Assembly (NCBI GenBank): GCA_015178975.1
Contig: WHVD01000005.1
Location: 682,001-746,000, forward strand
From: Hysterangium stoloniferum
Lineage: Eukaryota; Basidiomycota; Agaricomycetes; Hysterangiales; Hysterangiaceae
Direction: 5' to 3'
DNA length: 64,000 nucleotides
A model generated the notes under the pieces. It did not search any database, was not told the DNA's origin, and saw only the letters and a program-made list of their open reading frames with translations. Shown piece by piece: positions 43,038 to 54,263 of this stretch (positions within the stretch are counted from its first letter, which is position 1; every line of letters starts with the position of its first letter). A program made the position numbers and the translations under genes.

Positions 43038-44863
43038 GGTACCAATAGTGGGATGCCAGAGGGTTATGAGGCTAAAACAGCTTGCAGGGGTCCAAAATGA
43101 CAGGGATCCTAACTATTAAGTTTTGAGACAAGGATACAAAAGGATTGAGTCTGTATATGCAGCTCAGTGAGTGAATAACTTTCACTGAGGTATTGTTGAA
43201 ATAATGGTGTTACATAAGCTACATTTGTAAGCTGGAATGCAGTGTTGGGCAACTGCATAGTTGCACTTTGCTTATGGATACTATATATAGTTGGAGACCG
43301 ATTGCATAGCCTCTCAGTGAAGGTTTATCACTCACTGAGAGGTACGCATATTTCCATCATCTTACATTAGTAGTTTGCTTACTATTAATTCAGTTATATT
43401 TAGGTAGATAACAATACATATCTAGTGAAGGTTTATCACTCACTGAGAGTTATATTTAGAACTGTGCAAATAATCTCAACAGGTATATGGCAACTTTTTG
43501 TGTCCTTTTATTTACTTTGTAATTGTTTAGGGGAGTCTTTAGGAGAGTAAAAAGGAGAAATATATAATCAAAGGAGTTAGTTCCCCCTTATGGCACCATA
43601 GTATATGCGCATACACTTGTCATTGCAGATTCAATCCCAGTCTAGTGTAAGGCTGTCGTCAATCAGCCTCACTGGGTGTCCGCGGGTCACACAAGTTGAG
43701 AGGACCACACTATATTGTTCAGAGCAGAACAGCTATGACAGGTGTACAGGAAAAACAGGGTGTTATCTAATGTAGTTAAAGGTCCGCTGTAGTATGCCTG
43801 GAGTGCCAGGCTTACATCTAGGTTTATGCAAAGACTTGTTATTATTAACACTAACAAAGGGTGGGACTTGGGGAAGCTGCATCATTATTATGGTGAACAC
43901 TCTTGCAATTACCTCATTGTCACCAGGCAATGTCTTTGCCATCACAACCCACCTTTGTCAAGGATCATCTCCAAACATCTTGTTATTCACAAGTGCTAGT
44001 TGGAGGTTCAACCTTGATAGTCTTAGCACAGTCTCTGAAAGGCTGCTGTCTAATGCAGCCTTACATTGACATTGGTCCAGACATTGATAGGACCAAACTG
44101 TATTCCTCGAAAATGGTGAGTACAATATACAATGATGATGGTAAGTAAAACAATGATCTAAAAATGATACTATACACATCTGTGATAATGTAATCAGTAT
44201 GTCATAAGCCACCAGGCTTACAGTCTCTAAGTTTGTTTGGACCTTCTAAGCTTGTTGTAATAATATTGCTCATTCACAACAAAATACATAATCAGTCAAT
44301 AACACTTGGCCCCCGACGCAGCAAACAACCCACCCTGTTATCCTCATCACCATCTCAGTTAATTCACCCTTCCGTTCGCATTCAACAAAAAAGGTGAACC
44401 GACAGCAAAATAACATATATGCGCACAAAAGTGTAGTTATTGAATATAAACACATCAATTTAACATAAATACATACTATCTACAAATTCTCGAAGCCCAA
44501 TATCTGGCGAGATGGACAATTGATGGAACGAATCACTATTTGCAGTGTGAGTATTTCGGTAAATATCTATTCGATTAGCTTTCATCAAATACAAGTTGTA
44601 GCCATTATCACACCCAAAGTATAACTAAACAACACCTCCATATCCTGCTGTCAGGAAATTAGGTACTCCAGTCCGACACTATTTACCCATGTATTATGTC
44701 CAGGTCATCTTTTCAATTTGAATAGTAAGAATTTGCCGATATCTAGTGACAGAGACTACCCTTGGAGCGTCTTTTCACTCGGTCGGGGGTTGAGTTGGAG
44801 TTCCTCATGCCGACTAATATCCGAGTACAGGTGAATGTACGGACATGCCCTTATGGTGTGAGA
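43038..44863. repeat. Repeat D copy and hairpin motifs, then unannotated sequence
   Basis: 43038-43118 is the inverted partner of the segment at 28363-28443. Between 43160 and 43460 a motif recurs as hairpins, for example CCTCTCAGTGA/TCACTGAGAGG (43310-43342) and CTCAGTGA/TCACTGAG near 43165-43193. From 43500 to 44863 I see no gene; open stretches at 43763-44069 exist on both strands with no recognisable content. The last few hundred bases are the 3' flank of CSL4. Confidence 0.5.
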
Positions 44864-45640
44864 TTATAGCCCGTCAGGTTTAGCGCACTTTCGCTTTTCT
44901 ATGCTTCCGGTCTTCGAGCAGCGCATTTCTTGCCAGGAGATAGGGAACATAGATGCACCTATATGAGAATATGTAGTTAATATGCTACACAGTGTATTCC
45001 AAAGGAGTACACCAACCTGCTTCACTCTCCGCAAAGATTACTCCAAGATCATTTCTGGCAGTCGTGATATAATAGCTCCTTGCGTCACCTAGGGATATCT
45101 AAAAACACATGGATAAAAATTCATCTAGAGCTCAGAGAGTGGGCGCACCACGACACCCCGCACAACATCTCCACCCCGAAAGCAATCCCCTATTTTGACC
45201 TTGTCCTTTTCAGTGAGTCGAACATCTTGCGTCCTTATGACACCAGTGAACTAGCTTTTGACTAAGTCGCCATATTAAATGAGGTCTCTTGACAATACAC
45301 ACGTCTTCCCCCGGAGGCAAAGCCAGTCCATCCACAACACTGATTGCTATAGTAGCCTGTAAAGGAGACAAACGGATCACATGGCCTATAACGGTCGAAC
45401 TTGTGGTAGGCGGGTGTACTCGAGACCGCTCAATCGATTGTGTCTGTATAGATTTTAGATATCAGTCCGGTTGGCAAACAGAAGTAGTTGACAGTTCACC
45501 GCCAAATCCACTTTTCCTAGCAAACTAGCCCGAATGAGCCCGTCTCGCGAATAGGTACCGTTCCCCTGCTTAATCGAAGGTTTCGAGCCAAAGATTGGCT
45601 GTCCTGGTAAATATATACTATCAACTCCTGACAGAGACAT
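44864..45640 (-). CDS. CSL4: Exosome complex subunit Csl4
   Basis: Cap subunit of the RNA exosome (S1 domain), which helps recruit RNA to the degradation core in nucleus and cytoplasm. Five exons (45640-45512, 45443-45303, 45250-45152, 45098-45017, 44958-44864) give 181 residues, slightly shorter than most homologues. The N-terminal domain reads YLPGQPIFGSKPSIKQGNGT and YSRDGLIRASLLGK. The S1 part includes VIGHVIRLSPLQATIAI, FTGVIRTQDVRLTEKDKVKI, FRGGDVVRG and VISLGDARSYYITTA. The zinc-ribbon-like end is ASMFPISWQEMRCSKTGSIE with KRKCAKPDGL; the two Cys present fit only part of a zinc ribbon. Every intron phase agrees and the summed exons are a multiple of three. It shares a 148-bp gap with the divergent KAE1 gene. 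Confidence 0.92.
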
Positions 45641-45788
45641 TTTAAGCTCAAGAGAGTAACGTTCCGCTGACAAAGCTTGCACTGTCTCCTCGACCTTTTT
45701 CCAAAAGGCACATCGAAATAAATGCCTGGACGTATACGGCGTGCTCCTTTGCAGAATCCTGGCGAGTTCTATTCATTTGTATGCTGTC
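45641..45788. promoter_or_regulatory. Shared bidirectional promoter of CSL4 and KAE1
   Basis: Only 148 bp separate the two start codons, so both genes must be expressed from this interval or from sites within each other. I see no clear TATA box. Confidence 0.6.
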
Positions 45789-47207
45789 ATGGAATGCCTG
45801 AAGGAGTTCCCCAAAGCAAATCCTGTCCTGGCATTAGGCCTGGAAGGCTCTGCGAACAAATTAGGAGCTGGAATAATTCGGCACAATCCTGATGGGACAA
45901 CAACAATTTTGTCAAATGTGCGACACACCTATATCACACCACCAGGGGAAGGCTTTTTACCTCGAGACACTGCAAATCATCATCGACAATGGGCTTTGAC
46001 TGTCATCAAGGACTGCATGAAACAGGCTAACGTGTCGATGAATGATCTAAGCTGCATATGTTATACAAAAGGTCGTTCTCAAATTACATGCTAACGCAAA
46101 TCCAAATCTCATCCGTTCGATAGGTCCAGGGATGGGGGGCCCATTGCAGTCTGTAGCACTTGTGGCTCGCACACTTTCTCTAATGTTTCACAAACCTTTA
46201 GTAGGCGTGAATCATTGCGTTGGTCGTGCGTTTATATTTTGTAAATTCAATAGTGATCGAGATAATGAAACGGACTACAGACATCGAAATGGGTCGTCTC
46301 GTTACAGGAGCACACAACCCTGTCGTGCTTTATGTGTCTGGCGGGAACACCCAAGTGGTTGCATACTCTAGCCAACGATATCGTATCTTTGGTGAAACGC
46401 TTGATATTGCCGTTGGAAATTGCCTGGATCGATTTGCGCGTGTTATTGGATTAAGTAACGACCCTAGCCCTGGATATAATATTGAACTAGAAGCAAAGAA
46501 GCGAGTAGAAACAGCTCAGAATTTTTCACCATCTGACAGAGAACTGCAGGGGAAAACGCCTTTTACCTTTACCATATGCTACGAAAGGAATGGATGTTTC
46601 GCTGTCCGGTATCCTGTCTGCCACAGAGGCCTATACTCTGGATAAGCGATTCAGACCGCGCAGTACTCTCCAGTCCGGCAACGGATCTGGTGAATCCAAT
46701 ATCTGTGATATGTTCACACCAGCAGATCTGTGTTTTTCACTACAAGAAACTGTCTTTTCCATGTTAGTTGAGATAACAGAACGAGCCATGGCCCACATCG
46801 GGAGCAAGGAGGTCCTGATCGTAGGTGGAGTCGGATGTGAGTTTTCCGAACAGCCTACTGTTTCAGATAGCTCATACACTTAAAGGCAATGAACGTCTAC
46901 AGGACATGATGGCAATAATGGCCAAGGAGCGTGGTGGAAGCGTATTCGCCACCGATGAAAGGTTTACACGATAATCAATGTTCAGCTTGTTCACATTATA
47001 TTTACTGGATTTGTTAAAGGTTCTGCATAGATAACGGGATTATGATTGCTCAAGCAGGTTTACTGGCGCATCGAATGGGCTTTGAGACAAGTTTAGAGGA
47101 TAGTACCTGTACTCAACGGTATGTGTGGATCATAAATATAGTCTTCTGCATTAATATTGTGGTTTAGTTTTAGAACAGATGAGGTTCATGTTGCCTGGCG
47201 AGCGTGA
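45789..47207 (+). CDS. KAE1: KEOPS complex subunit Kae1 (tRNA t6A synthesis)
   Basis: ASKHA-fold enzyme that transfers the threonylcarbamoyl group to A37 of tRNAs reading ANN codons, within the KEOPS complex (nucleus/cytosol). Seven exons (45789-46071, 46124-46225, 46281-46500, 46550-46836, 46886-46961, 47020-47118, 47168-47207) total 1,107 nt, 368 residues. Hallmarks: [36 protein letters not shown], the metal-binding H-x3-H in [85 protein letters not shown] and [13 protein letters not shown]. The third intron (46501-46549) begins GCGAGT, a GC donor; only this joins EAKK to GKRLLPLPY in frame. The absence of an obvious mitochondrial presequence favours Kae1 over the mitochondrial paralogue Qri7. 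Confidence 0.94.
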
Positions 47208-47733
47208 CCGTAAGCAATACGGCGGTGGTCTACTCGGGGTTTGAACTTGATGCTGTCTTATCTTATTTCGCATATGAATTGATTTGGTTATGGTCGACGA
47301 GTGGCGTTAACCAAAGCTTTTCTTTTGCTATGTACATTTATTCAAATAGGCTATTTCCGATTCATTATTATACCCGAGTTAAGTTAAAAATTGAAGAAAC
47401 ATACCTCTGAACAATTGGAAGCACTAGGGACAAATTATGGACTCGGTGACAGTAAAGGGACACACTAAGGTAATAAGGAGAAGGCGGAGGGTTTTTTTAA
47501 AGCGAGTTTAGCAGGAACCATGTAGCATATATGCGGTGTGTGCGTAGGCTTGATATTCTAACAAGGATACTCCACGGCCTTACTCTGTCTTGTGTTCATT
47601 ATACTTGAGGACTTGTTGACTGTCACGCTCTGAGTCACGGTAACTCGAGATCCTCGTACTCGTAGTAATACGTAACGATCGAGTGTACATAAGTACGCCC
47701 ATCTACAGGAAGAAAGTGCATCCATTCACCGCG
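47208..47733. other. Intergenic region, nothing recognised
   Basis: 526 bp between KAE1 and the glycosyltransferase gene. No repeat, RNA gene or extra exon is evident. A short upstream in-frame extension of the glycosyltransferase (from about 47683) lacks an ATG. Confidence 0.5.
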
Positions 47734-48889
47734 ATGAAACGAACATTCGCTACTTTACTTACTCGAGACTCATACCTAGCCGGCACTCTAATTCTAAACC
47801 AGTCACTGGTCGCGACAAAATCTAAATATGATCTGGTTGTAATGGTGACGCCCGGGCTGTCCACCGAGGCCAGAGGTGTACTCTGCAGACAGAACATCAA
47901 AGTAAAGGAAATAGAGCGACTACACCCAAAACCCAATTCACATTTTTTATCTTCTCATGATGAACGTTTTGCTGAGACATGGACCAAATTGAAGTAAGGC
48001 GGGTCGAGTTATTATACGTGATACATACCCTGATCAAAGCAAATCCAGAGTGTTCGAACTTGTGGAATATGATGTATGCACACTATACTTGCTTAATTAC
48101 GACACTAACATACTATTTTGTTGCGCTTCCCGCCCTCGTAGCGAGTTGTACTTCTGGATTCGGACATGATAATTTTGCGAAATATCGATGATTTACTCGA
48201 CCAAGAACTACCGGGACCAGATTGGATCGCGGCATGCCATGCGTGTACCTGCAATCCACGCAAGTTGGCCCACTATCCTGAGGATTGGTAACTGATATTC
48301 TATACCGTCAAACGACACAGCACTAAAAATGCGTAGGATCCCAGAAAACTGCGCATACACACCTCTAAAAGTCACGAACAATAACATTGTACCGAAGCCA
48401 ACGGAAATGACAAGTAAATCACCACGAACCCACCGTCTATTGAATTCGGGAACTGTTCTACTGCAACCTTCGGAAGAATTAGCAAAAGAAATTTACCATT
48501 ATCTCGAAACTTCACCTCTCGTTCCCACCTTTTCGTTTCCAGGTCAGTGGATTGATAAGAAATTCGTGCATATATGAACGCCCGCCATAGACCAGGACTT
48601 GCTTGCAAACTTTTTTGCAGGGCGATGGAAGCCACTTCCATATATCTACAATGCTCTCAAGACCCTCCGAGTCATCCATCCAGAACTGTGGCGAGATGAA
48701 CATGTGGGCTGCGTGCATTATATATTACCGGACAAGCCATGGAAGACGCCTAGAGGTACAGCTGGAGACTTCGAAATCATGAATGGCTGGTGGTGGGATT
48801 TCTATGATGAGCTGCATGGTAAATTGAAAGCGTCTGATTCCGTGGGCTATGAACTGGTTGCATCGCATGTGACCTCAGCAGCCATTTAG
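47734..48889 (+). CDS. Glycosyltransferase family 8 (glycogenin/galactinol-synthase-like)
   Basis: Predicted retaining glycosyltransferase using a nucleotide sugar. Five exons (47734-47993, 48049-48073, 48142-48287, 48337-48542, 48591-48889) encode 311 residues. It starts MKRTFATLLTRDSYLAGTLI, continues SKYDLVVMVTPGLSTEARG, then VFELVEYD joined to RVVLLDSDMIILRNIDDLL, which holds the DXD-type metal/sugar-nucleotide site. LNSGTVLLQPSEE and DQDLLANFFAGRWKPLPYIY are the next conserved GT8 blocks, and VHYILPDKPWKTPRG is the donor-binding His region. One exon is only 25 nt. There is no signal peptide, so the enzyme is probably cytosolic. The acceptor is unknown; glycogenin and galactinol-synthase-like enzymes share this fold. 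Confidence 0.88.
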
Positions 48890-49129
48890 ACAGGGTGGTT
48901 TGTGCGATTTGCAACGTTGGTGTCTCCGTAGAGTTACATGATCTAGAATCTCGTCTGAAAGTATTCACTTCGTAGATATTCTGGTCCGTGAAAGTTGAGT
49001 TTGCCTGTAGATATTAACCAGAGAAACGAAGGAGTTCCGAATCGACCACTAAGTACCTAAGTAATCCTAGGAATTAGCTTGTGGTGTTACGTAAAGTTAA
49101 TCGGAGTTGTAAATTCAAGACTTGCCACA

Positions 49130-50827
49130 ATGTCCTCGGAGCCCACAAGTCCTCGACCTGCTGCACCTGCTCGCTCTCTTAATCGTCAGCAAATACTTGA
49201 TGAAGATGAGTATACAGAGGCTCTTTCAGAAATAATTGCGCGAGATTTTTTCCCATCTCTGGTTCATCTGGACGCCACGAACTCCTACCTCGACGCACTA
49301 CAAACTCAGGATACAAAGCTAATTAACCAATCGGTTCGTCGTCTTCAAGATTTATCCACTCCGCGAACATCACAGGCAGCTCGTCCCTTGCAAACCCCAG
49401 GCCGCACACCATATGGCTCTGGTTTCGGAGACACTCCCGCGCATACGCCACACAGCGAGATCAGATCTAGCAAACGCCCTCGTTACGACACTTCCCTTTC
49501 CCTTGATTCATTCCAAGCCAAATATACCTCCGAGGACAATGCTAGTTTCACAGAAATTCTGGATGACGAAAACAGAATTAGAAAGGAAAAATGGAGCTGG
49601 GCTTGGGACGCTCAGAAGAGAGCACAAGGAGTCAAGGCGATTGAGAACGATCGACGGAGCCGTCTCCTGATTGAAGACACGACTACCCAGCCGCCAGGCG
49701 TGCGGGAGCGGTTGCTATTGGAGGTTCCCGATGTTAAGTTGATTACTTCAGGCATCGATAATTCCCGAACCACAACCCAAGTAGACAAGCATGAAGCTTC
49801 GCGGGCTACTACCGGAAGCTTGGAAGTAGTGAAATCGGTGGTGAAGTCTGATCATGTAATTTCTACGGCTCTTCTTAAAACCGATGACAATGCGGAAATC
49901 GATGTGATGGCCCGACGGAAGGATACACGCTCTGCTGCTGTTGACGGGTGGTCTTTCAAGGTATGCTAGCTTGTGACGCTTTGTATATTATCTCTCTGAG
50001 ACTGTCTTTTCAGACCCGAAACTCTCTCATGTTCGCGCCTGATGCTGATCGTTCACCCTATGACGGTGCAAGTTCCCTTCCAACATCGGAAGCTAAAGGA
50101 CCTCCCAAAGTGATCAAGCATGGGAACACACGATTGCCGGAACAATCAAATGAAGATGGAAACGAGGATGTTAAGAGTACAGCACCATCAAGCCCGACTG
50201 CAAGCAAAATTGGGGCAGCTATTGCAGGCACGCCATGTAAGATCGATTGTATTCAACTTCATATTACGATATTGTAATAAATTTACTTATTCAGATGTTT
50301 CTCGTGGCGAACGTGACAGTTTTCCACTGCTGCCCAATGTTCCATCACCGACGCCGTCGCAGCTAGGGTCCGCTGCCGTCAACAAGCTCATGACATGGGG
50401 CACTATTACTGCCACACCTCGAATCCTATCATCTGATAATCACGACCTTACTTCCATGGAAGCGCCTGCGACTCCCTTTCATCTTCCTGGACCTTCACCG
50501 CGAGAAAAAGTGGCACATAAATTATCATCAACTGCGTCACGCTCCTTACGAGCGAAAGCTTCTTTATTGTCTGGCACGCCAGGTCCTTCTTCTGGGCGTC
50601 GACAAACTACCATGAACGCTCCAGGAACACCGCGAGGGCACCCAGGATTGTTGACTCCGGCTGCGAGAAGATTACTAGACCGAACCGCAGGTCTTGGAAC
50701 ATCTGCAAGTAGGCGAGCTGAAGCAATGCGTCATGGCTCAGGTTGGGAAGGAGTAGGGAAGACCAGAGAATTGAGAGATGTGCGTTGGACGCCTAGTCCA
50801 AATCCTGTTAGCAGGAAAATAATGTGA
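49130..50827 (+). CDS. ESS2: ESS2/DGCR14-type nuclear protein
   Basis: Splicing-associated nuclear protein (Es2 family, Bis1 in fission yeast), a component found with late spliceosomes. Three exons (49130-49960, 50014-50236, 50295-50827) give 528 residues. Family features: the N-terminal ILDEDEYTEALSEIIARDFF and PSLVHLDATNSYLDAL, the central DSFQAKYTSEDNASFTEILD, the block EKWSWAWDAQKR, NSLMFAPDADRSPYDGAS, and the C-terminal LMTWGTITATPRIL and LTPAARRLLDR. Long Ser/Thr/Pro-rich stretches lie between, as in homologues. It ends 90 bp from the convergent NIP30-type gene. Confidence 0.9.
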
Positions 50828-50916
50828 TAGTACACATTGGTCTCAGACATCCTTAACTGTGTATGATTGTAATAATTAATTAATTACTGTCTCTTAGAAG
50901 ACATTCTATAGCTTCT

Positions 50917-51881
50917 TTAAGAAACCTTCTCTGGACCGTCGTCAACTCTCCGTCGTTTCGCCTCTCGTTCTTTCAACTCGCCAGTGATCTTGTCAGTGGG
51001 TTTTGGCTGCGATTCTAATTTAGCTTTCATGGGATTTGTCTTCTTCTTAACGATGACACCCTTAAATTTATCTTGATTCTTTCTGATCGGTACCACTTTC
51101 GGCCTAGATCGGGGAGCAGTTTCAGTGGTCGATGTTGTCAATGCCTTCGATTTGGGACCATTGTCGAGTGGCGGCTTTGACGCATCACTTTGCCTCGCAG
51201 CCACGGCTCTAGTGGTACAAAAATAATGTGCAACATTGTGCATTAAAGTTAGTTTTGAGAGACCTCATCATTTTATTGTTGGCATCTCACTCTCGGAAAT
51301 TCCGAACTTCTTGTCCATCAAGTTCCTTTAGCTTTCGCTCTTCCTCGAGCTGCTGTTCTCGAAGAGAGTCAAGAAATACAACTTCATCTTCTTCCAAAGA
51401 CCGAAACTGATTACCTAGACGTTGGCCATCTCAATACGCCTGCTGGGACGAATATAGGTGCACGCACTAAGTTTCATTTTCTGTTCCCATTCTTCTTGCT
51501 GCGCTGCCTACATTGAATTGATTCAGGAGAGGGTGAAAATCCAGACCAGGGTATGACCCACTTTGTTAGATGCTAATTTCTGTGCAAAGCAAGATCAATA
51601 CCGTAAAGACAAGGTGCCCTCTGTATTTATCACACCTCAGCCAAACTCCTCCCGTCATACACATCTTCTGCAGGACGCTCTGGAGGCTCCTGACCGAGAC
51701 TTGTTTTTTATAGAGAGTGCTGGGTTCACAGTCGAGAATTCATGTAGTAGAGAATGTATACTCACCGGGCATACGCAGCTTTCCATTGCTCGTCCCGCTT
51801 GGATTTTGCTTCGTCAATGTCAGCCTGAGAAACAAATCTCGAGCCTACGGTGCCAGACGATAGAGAGGGTATATCATCCAT
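50917..51881 (-). CDS. NIP30/FAM192A (PSME3-interacting) family protein
   Basis: Small nuclear protein of the family whose animal member binds the PA28-gamma proteasome activator; the fungal role is unknown. The ATG at 51881 opens MDDIPSLSSGTVGSRFVSQA, then DIDEAKSKRDEQWKAAYA, the start of the NIP30 domain. After introns the DGRSLAEVL-like and LEEDEVVFLDSLREQQLEEE segments appear, the latter within 51300-51400. The basic, disordered C-terminal half (RKNQDKFKGVIVKKKTNPMK, KEREAKRRRVDDGPEKVS) ends at 50917. Exon borders in the middle, around 51430-51760, were read only roughly. It is divergent from the transporter gene with a 108-bp gap. Confidence 0.8.
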
Positions 51882-51989
51882 GCTTAGATTACTGAAAGTA
51901 AGCTATGGAGTGAGTTGAAGCAATTGCCGTTTTTGGTACCACGCTTCCGAGCGCGGGGTCTGAACGTTGAAGTCACTGTGGCGGCAGAC

Positions 51990-53707
51990 ATGGTCGCCCT
52001 CACTGAAGCTGTAGGGAATCTTGATGCGCCTCAACGTCTTTCAGGGTTCTCATTACGACAGATCGCCGGCCGATATCTTTTCGGTGTCGTTCTATTACTC
52101 GTGGTCGTTATTTTATGGACAGCTTCCAACTTCATTACACAGGTGAGGAGCACTATCTGTATCATCAAGCCTAGGCTGTATATCCTAACATGAAATCGTA
52201 TTTAGGCTCTTTTCGTCAATGGATATCATAAACCCTTTTTGTCAGTTGTTCCGAAATTGCGATTGTTACGTTGAGGTTGAGACAATACAGAGTCACATAC
52301 TTAAACACGAGTGCTTTCGCCCTCTACCTTATACCGTTCTTATTGCGCTATTCATGGTCAAAATGGAACAACCGTGGTAATAACCCCATGCAAGAGAGGT
52401 AGATTTGTCAGTTCTTTCCATCTGGCAATATTGAACCGTTCGTCAAAGCACTCGTGGTCAGTACGAAGTCGTCCCGGCTACCTTGGAAGACGAACGTATT
52501 GAGAATCCGCCGCCCCATGTGTGGTCATTCTTTAGTTAATTATCTATTCTTTTCACAAATTTAAGCTTTAGAACGCACTCGCCCCTCATCTCCCTGGTGA
52601 TATACCAAGTACCATAGACACATCACAATCGGCCCCATTAACCACGACGGAAACCGCGTGGTTGGCTTCCACATTTTGCTTTTTTTGGTTCGTTGCGAAT
52701 TGGTCGGTCAACACTTCCCTGGACTACACCTCCGTTGCAAGTGCTACTGTCCTTTCTAGCACCAGCGGTTAGTTCCAACAGCTATCCAACCTGCTTCCTT
52801 ATCATTTAGACAATCCTTCGACAGGATTTTTTATCTTGTTGATAGGACGATTGTTTGGAGTCGAAGCGCTGACGCCTTTAAAGGCTGTGGGAGTAGTGAC
52901 TAGGTAAGTTGTAACATGTTCAGCTCCTGCAATGGTCATTCATCCATACGCAGTTTTGTTGGAGTTGTTCTTGTGTCATTCTCTGATAGTACTTCATCTG
53001 AACATGGCACCTCAATACCACATTTGTCTCTGGTCGACCTAGTATCCAGTAATCCGATTCTGGGAGATATCTTGGCTATTAATGGGGCCATTTTCTATGC
53101 TCTGTATGTGATTTTATTGAAAGTGAGTGTGACATGTCTCGTCTTTTTCAGATATATAATCTCTGTTGCTCACAGGTACGCATCCGCTCCGAATCAAGAA
53201 TCGATATGCAGCTATTCTTCGGCTTCGTTGGAGCGTTCAATATTGTCGCATTGATACCCGTTGGGTTGATACTACATATCACTGGTTATGAGACCTTCGC
53301 CCTCCCTTCCACCGGAAAAGAATGGGGAGCTGTAGTTCTCAATGTAAGCGCAACTCGTGATTTTTGCTTGAAACCTTACCTATAACGTGATTACCCAATA
53401 GATGTTCATCACTTGGTCGTCAGATTATATATATGTGCTAGCTATGCTCAAGACGACACCTGTCGTTGTGACGGTTGGATTGAGTTTGACGATTCCATTG
53501 GCCATACTAGGAGATGGAATCCTCCAAAAGCCAGCACAACCACAAGCCATTATAGGTGCCCTGCTCGTCCTCGGAAGCTTTGGTTTGATCGGTTGGCAGG
53601 GTGCACAGGCAATCCCACCGAAGGATGACTCAGACCTGCTCGATGACGCGGGTGCGCGACGGACGCTTGACATCGGTAGCAGTAGTAGCAATACCATTCA
53701 ACTATGA
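51990..53707 (+). CDS. Drug/metabolite transporter superfamily protein (SLC35F5/Thi74-like)
   Basis: Multi-spanning membrane protein, probably of the vacuolar membrane by analogy with yeast Thi74/YML018C relatives. The first membrane segment is FGVVLLLVVVILWTASNFI; introns lead to ALFVNGYHKPF, LVTYLNTSAFALYLIPFLL, and later TTETAWLASTFCFFWFVANW and SVASATVLSSTSG. Then FFILLIGRLFGVEALTPLKA, LAINGAIFYALYVILLK, LFFGFVGAFNIVALIPVGLI, and the last pair, VVVTVGLSLTIPLAILGDGI and GALLVLGSFGLIGWQG. The C-terminal tail is hydrophilic. About ten spans fit the family. Substrate is unknown. The ATG at 51990 is the only one that opens this frame without an extra upstream stretch. Confidence 0.87.
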
Positions 53708-54263
53708 ACGATATTGTGGGGAAACTAAGTAGACTGTTGAAGTACACAGTTGGCGTGTACCTATATTTTGCTTATCAATGGTCATCTTTGCCTTCATATC
53801 TCCATTGATATAACCCATTCTAGTTGTGGTTGACCGAATCATAATGTAACATTTCAGGAGCCTATATTGACACAAGGATTAGTATTCGCTGCTGAGGAGT
53901 TTCTGACAGTTCAAAAGCTCTCTATCAGACTGTATATATCCTGGAGGTAATGATGTCGGGGCTACGTATCCACACAGATCACTTCACATCATGCCCGAAG
54001 AGCATATCGGATACGACGTTCTAGCATTCTGATATTATCTTGCGCTGCAGATAGAGAATTCGAAAGATCCCGTTGGCTAAAACTTTCACACAAGGCATGT
54101 GAGAGCAAATATACACGACAGTAAAATTCATCTAAGTAGTACTGTTGTCGACGAACCCAACTGCCCGGTCAGAGGAGGTAGTCGTATTTCTATGTTATGC
54201 AGTTATTGGTATGTCTCCCCCAATTTACTCACCGTCGCCTTTTAAATTCACCTCGAAGTCTCC
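53708..54263. other. Intergenic region between convergent genes
   Basis: 556 bp shared 3' flank of the transporter and the pyruvate dehydrogenase E2 genes. I see no gene or repeat. Confidence 0.5.

Noticed and set aside
43763..44212. Open frames on both strands right of the island
   Set aside because: Neither strand shows conserved motifs or plausible splice sites, and the minus-strand readings are broken by stops.
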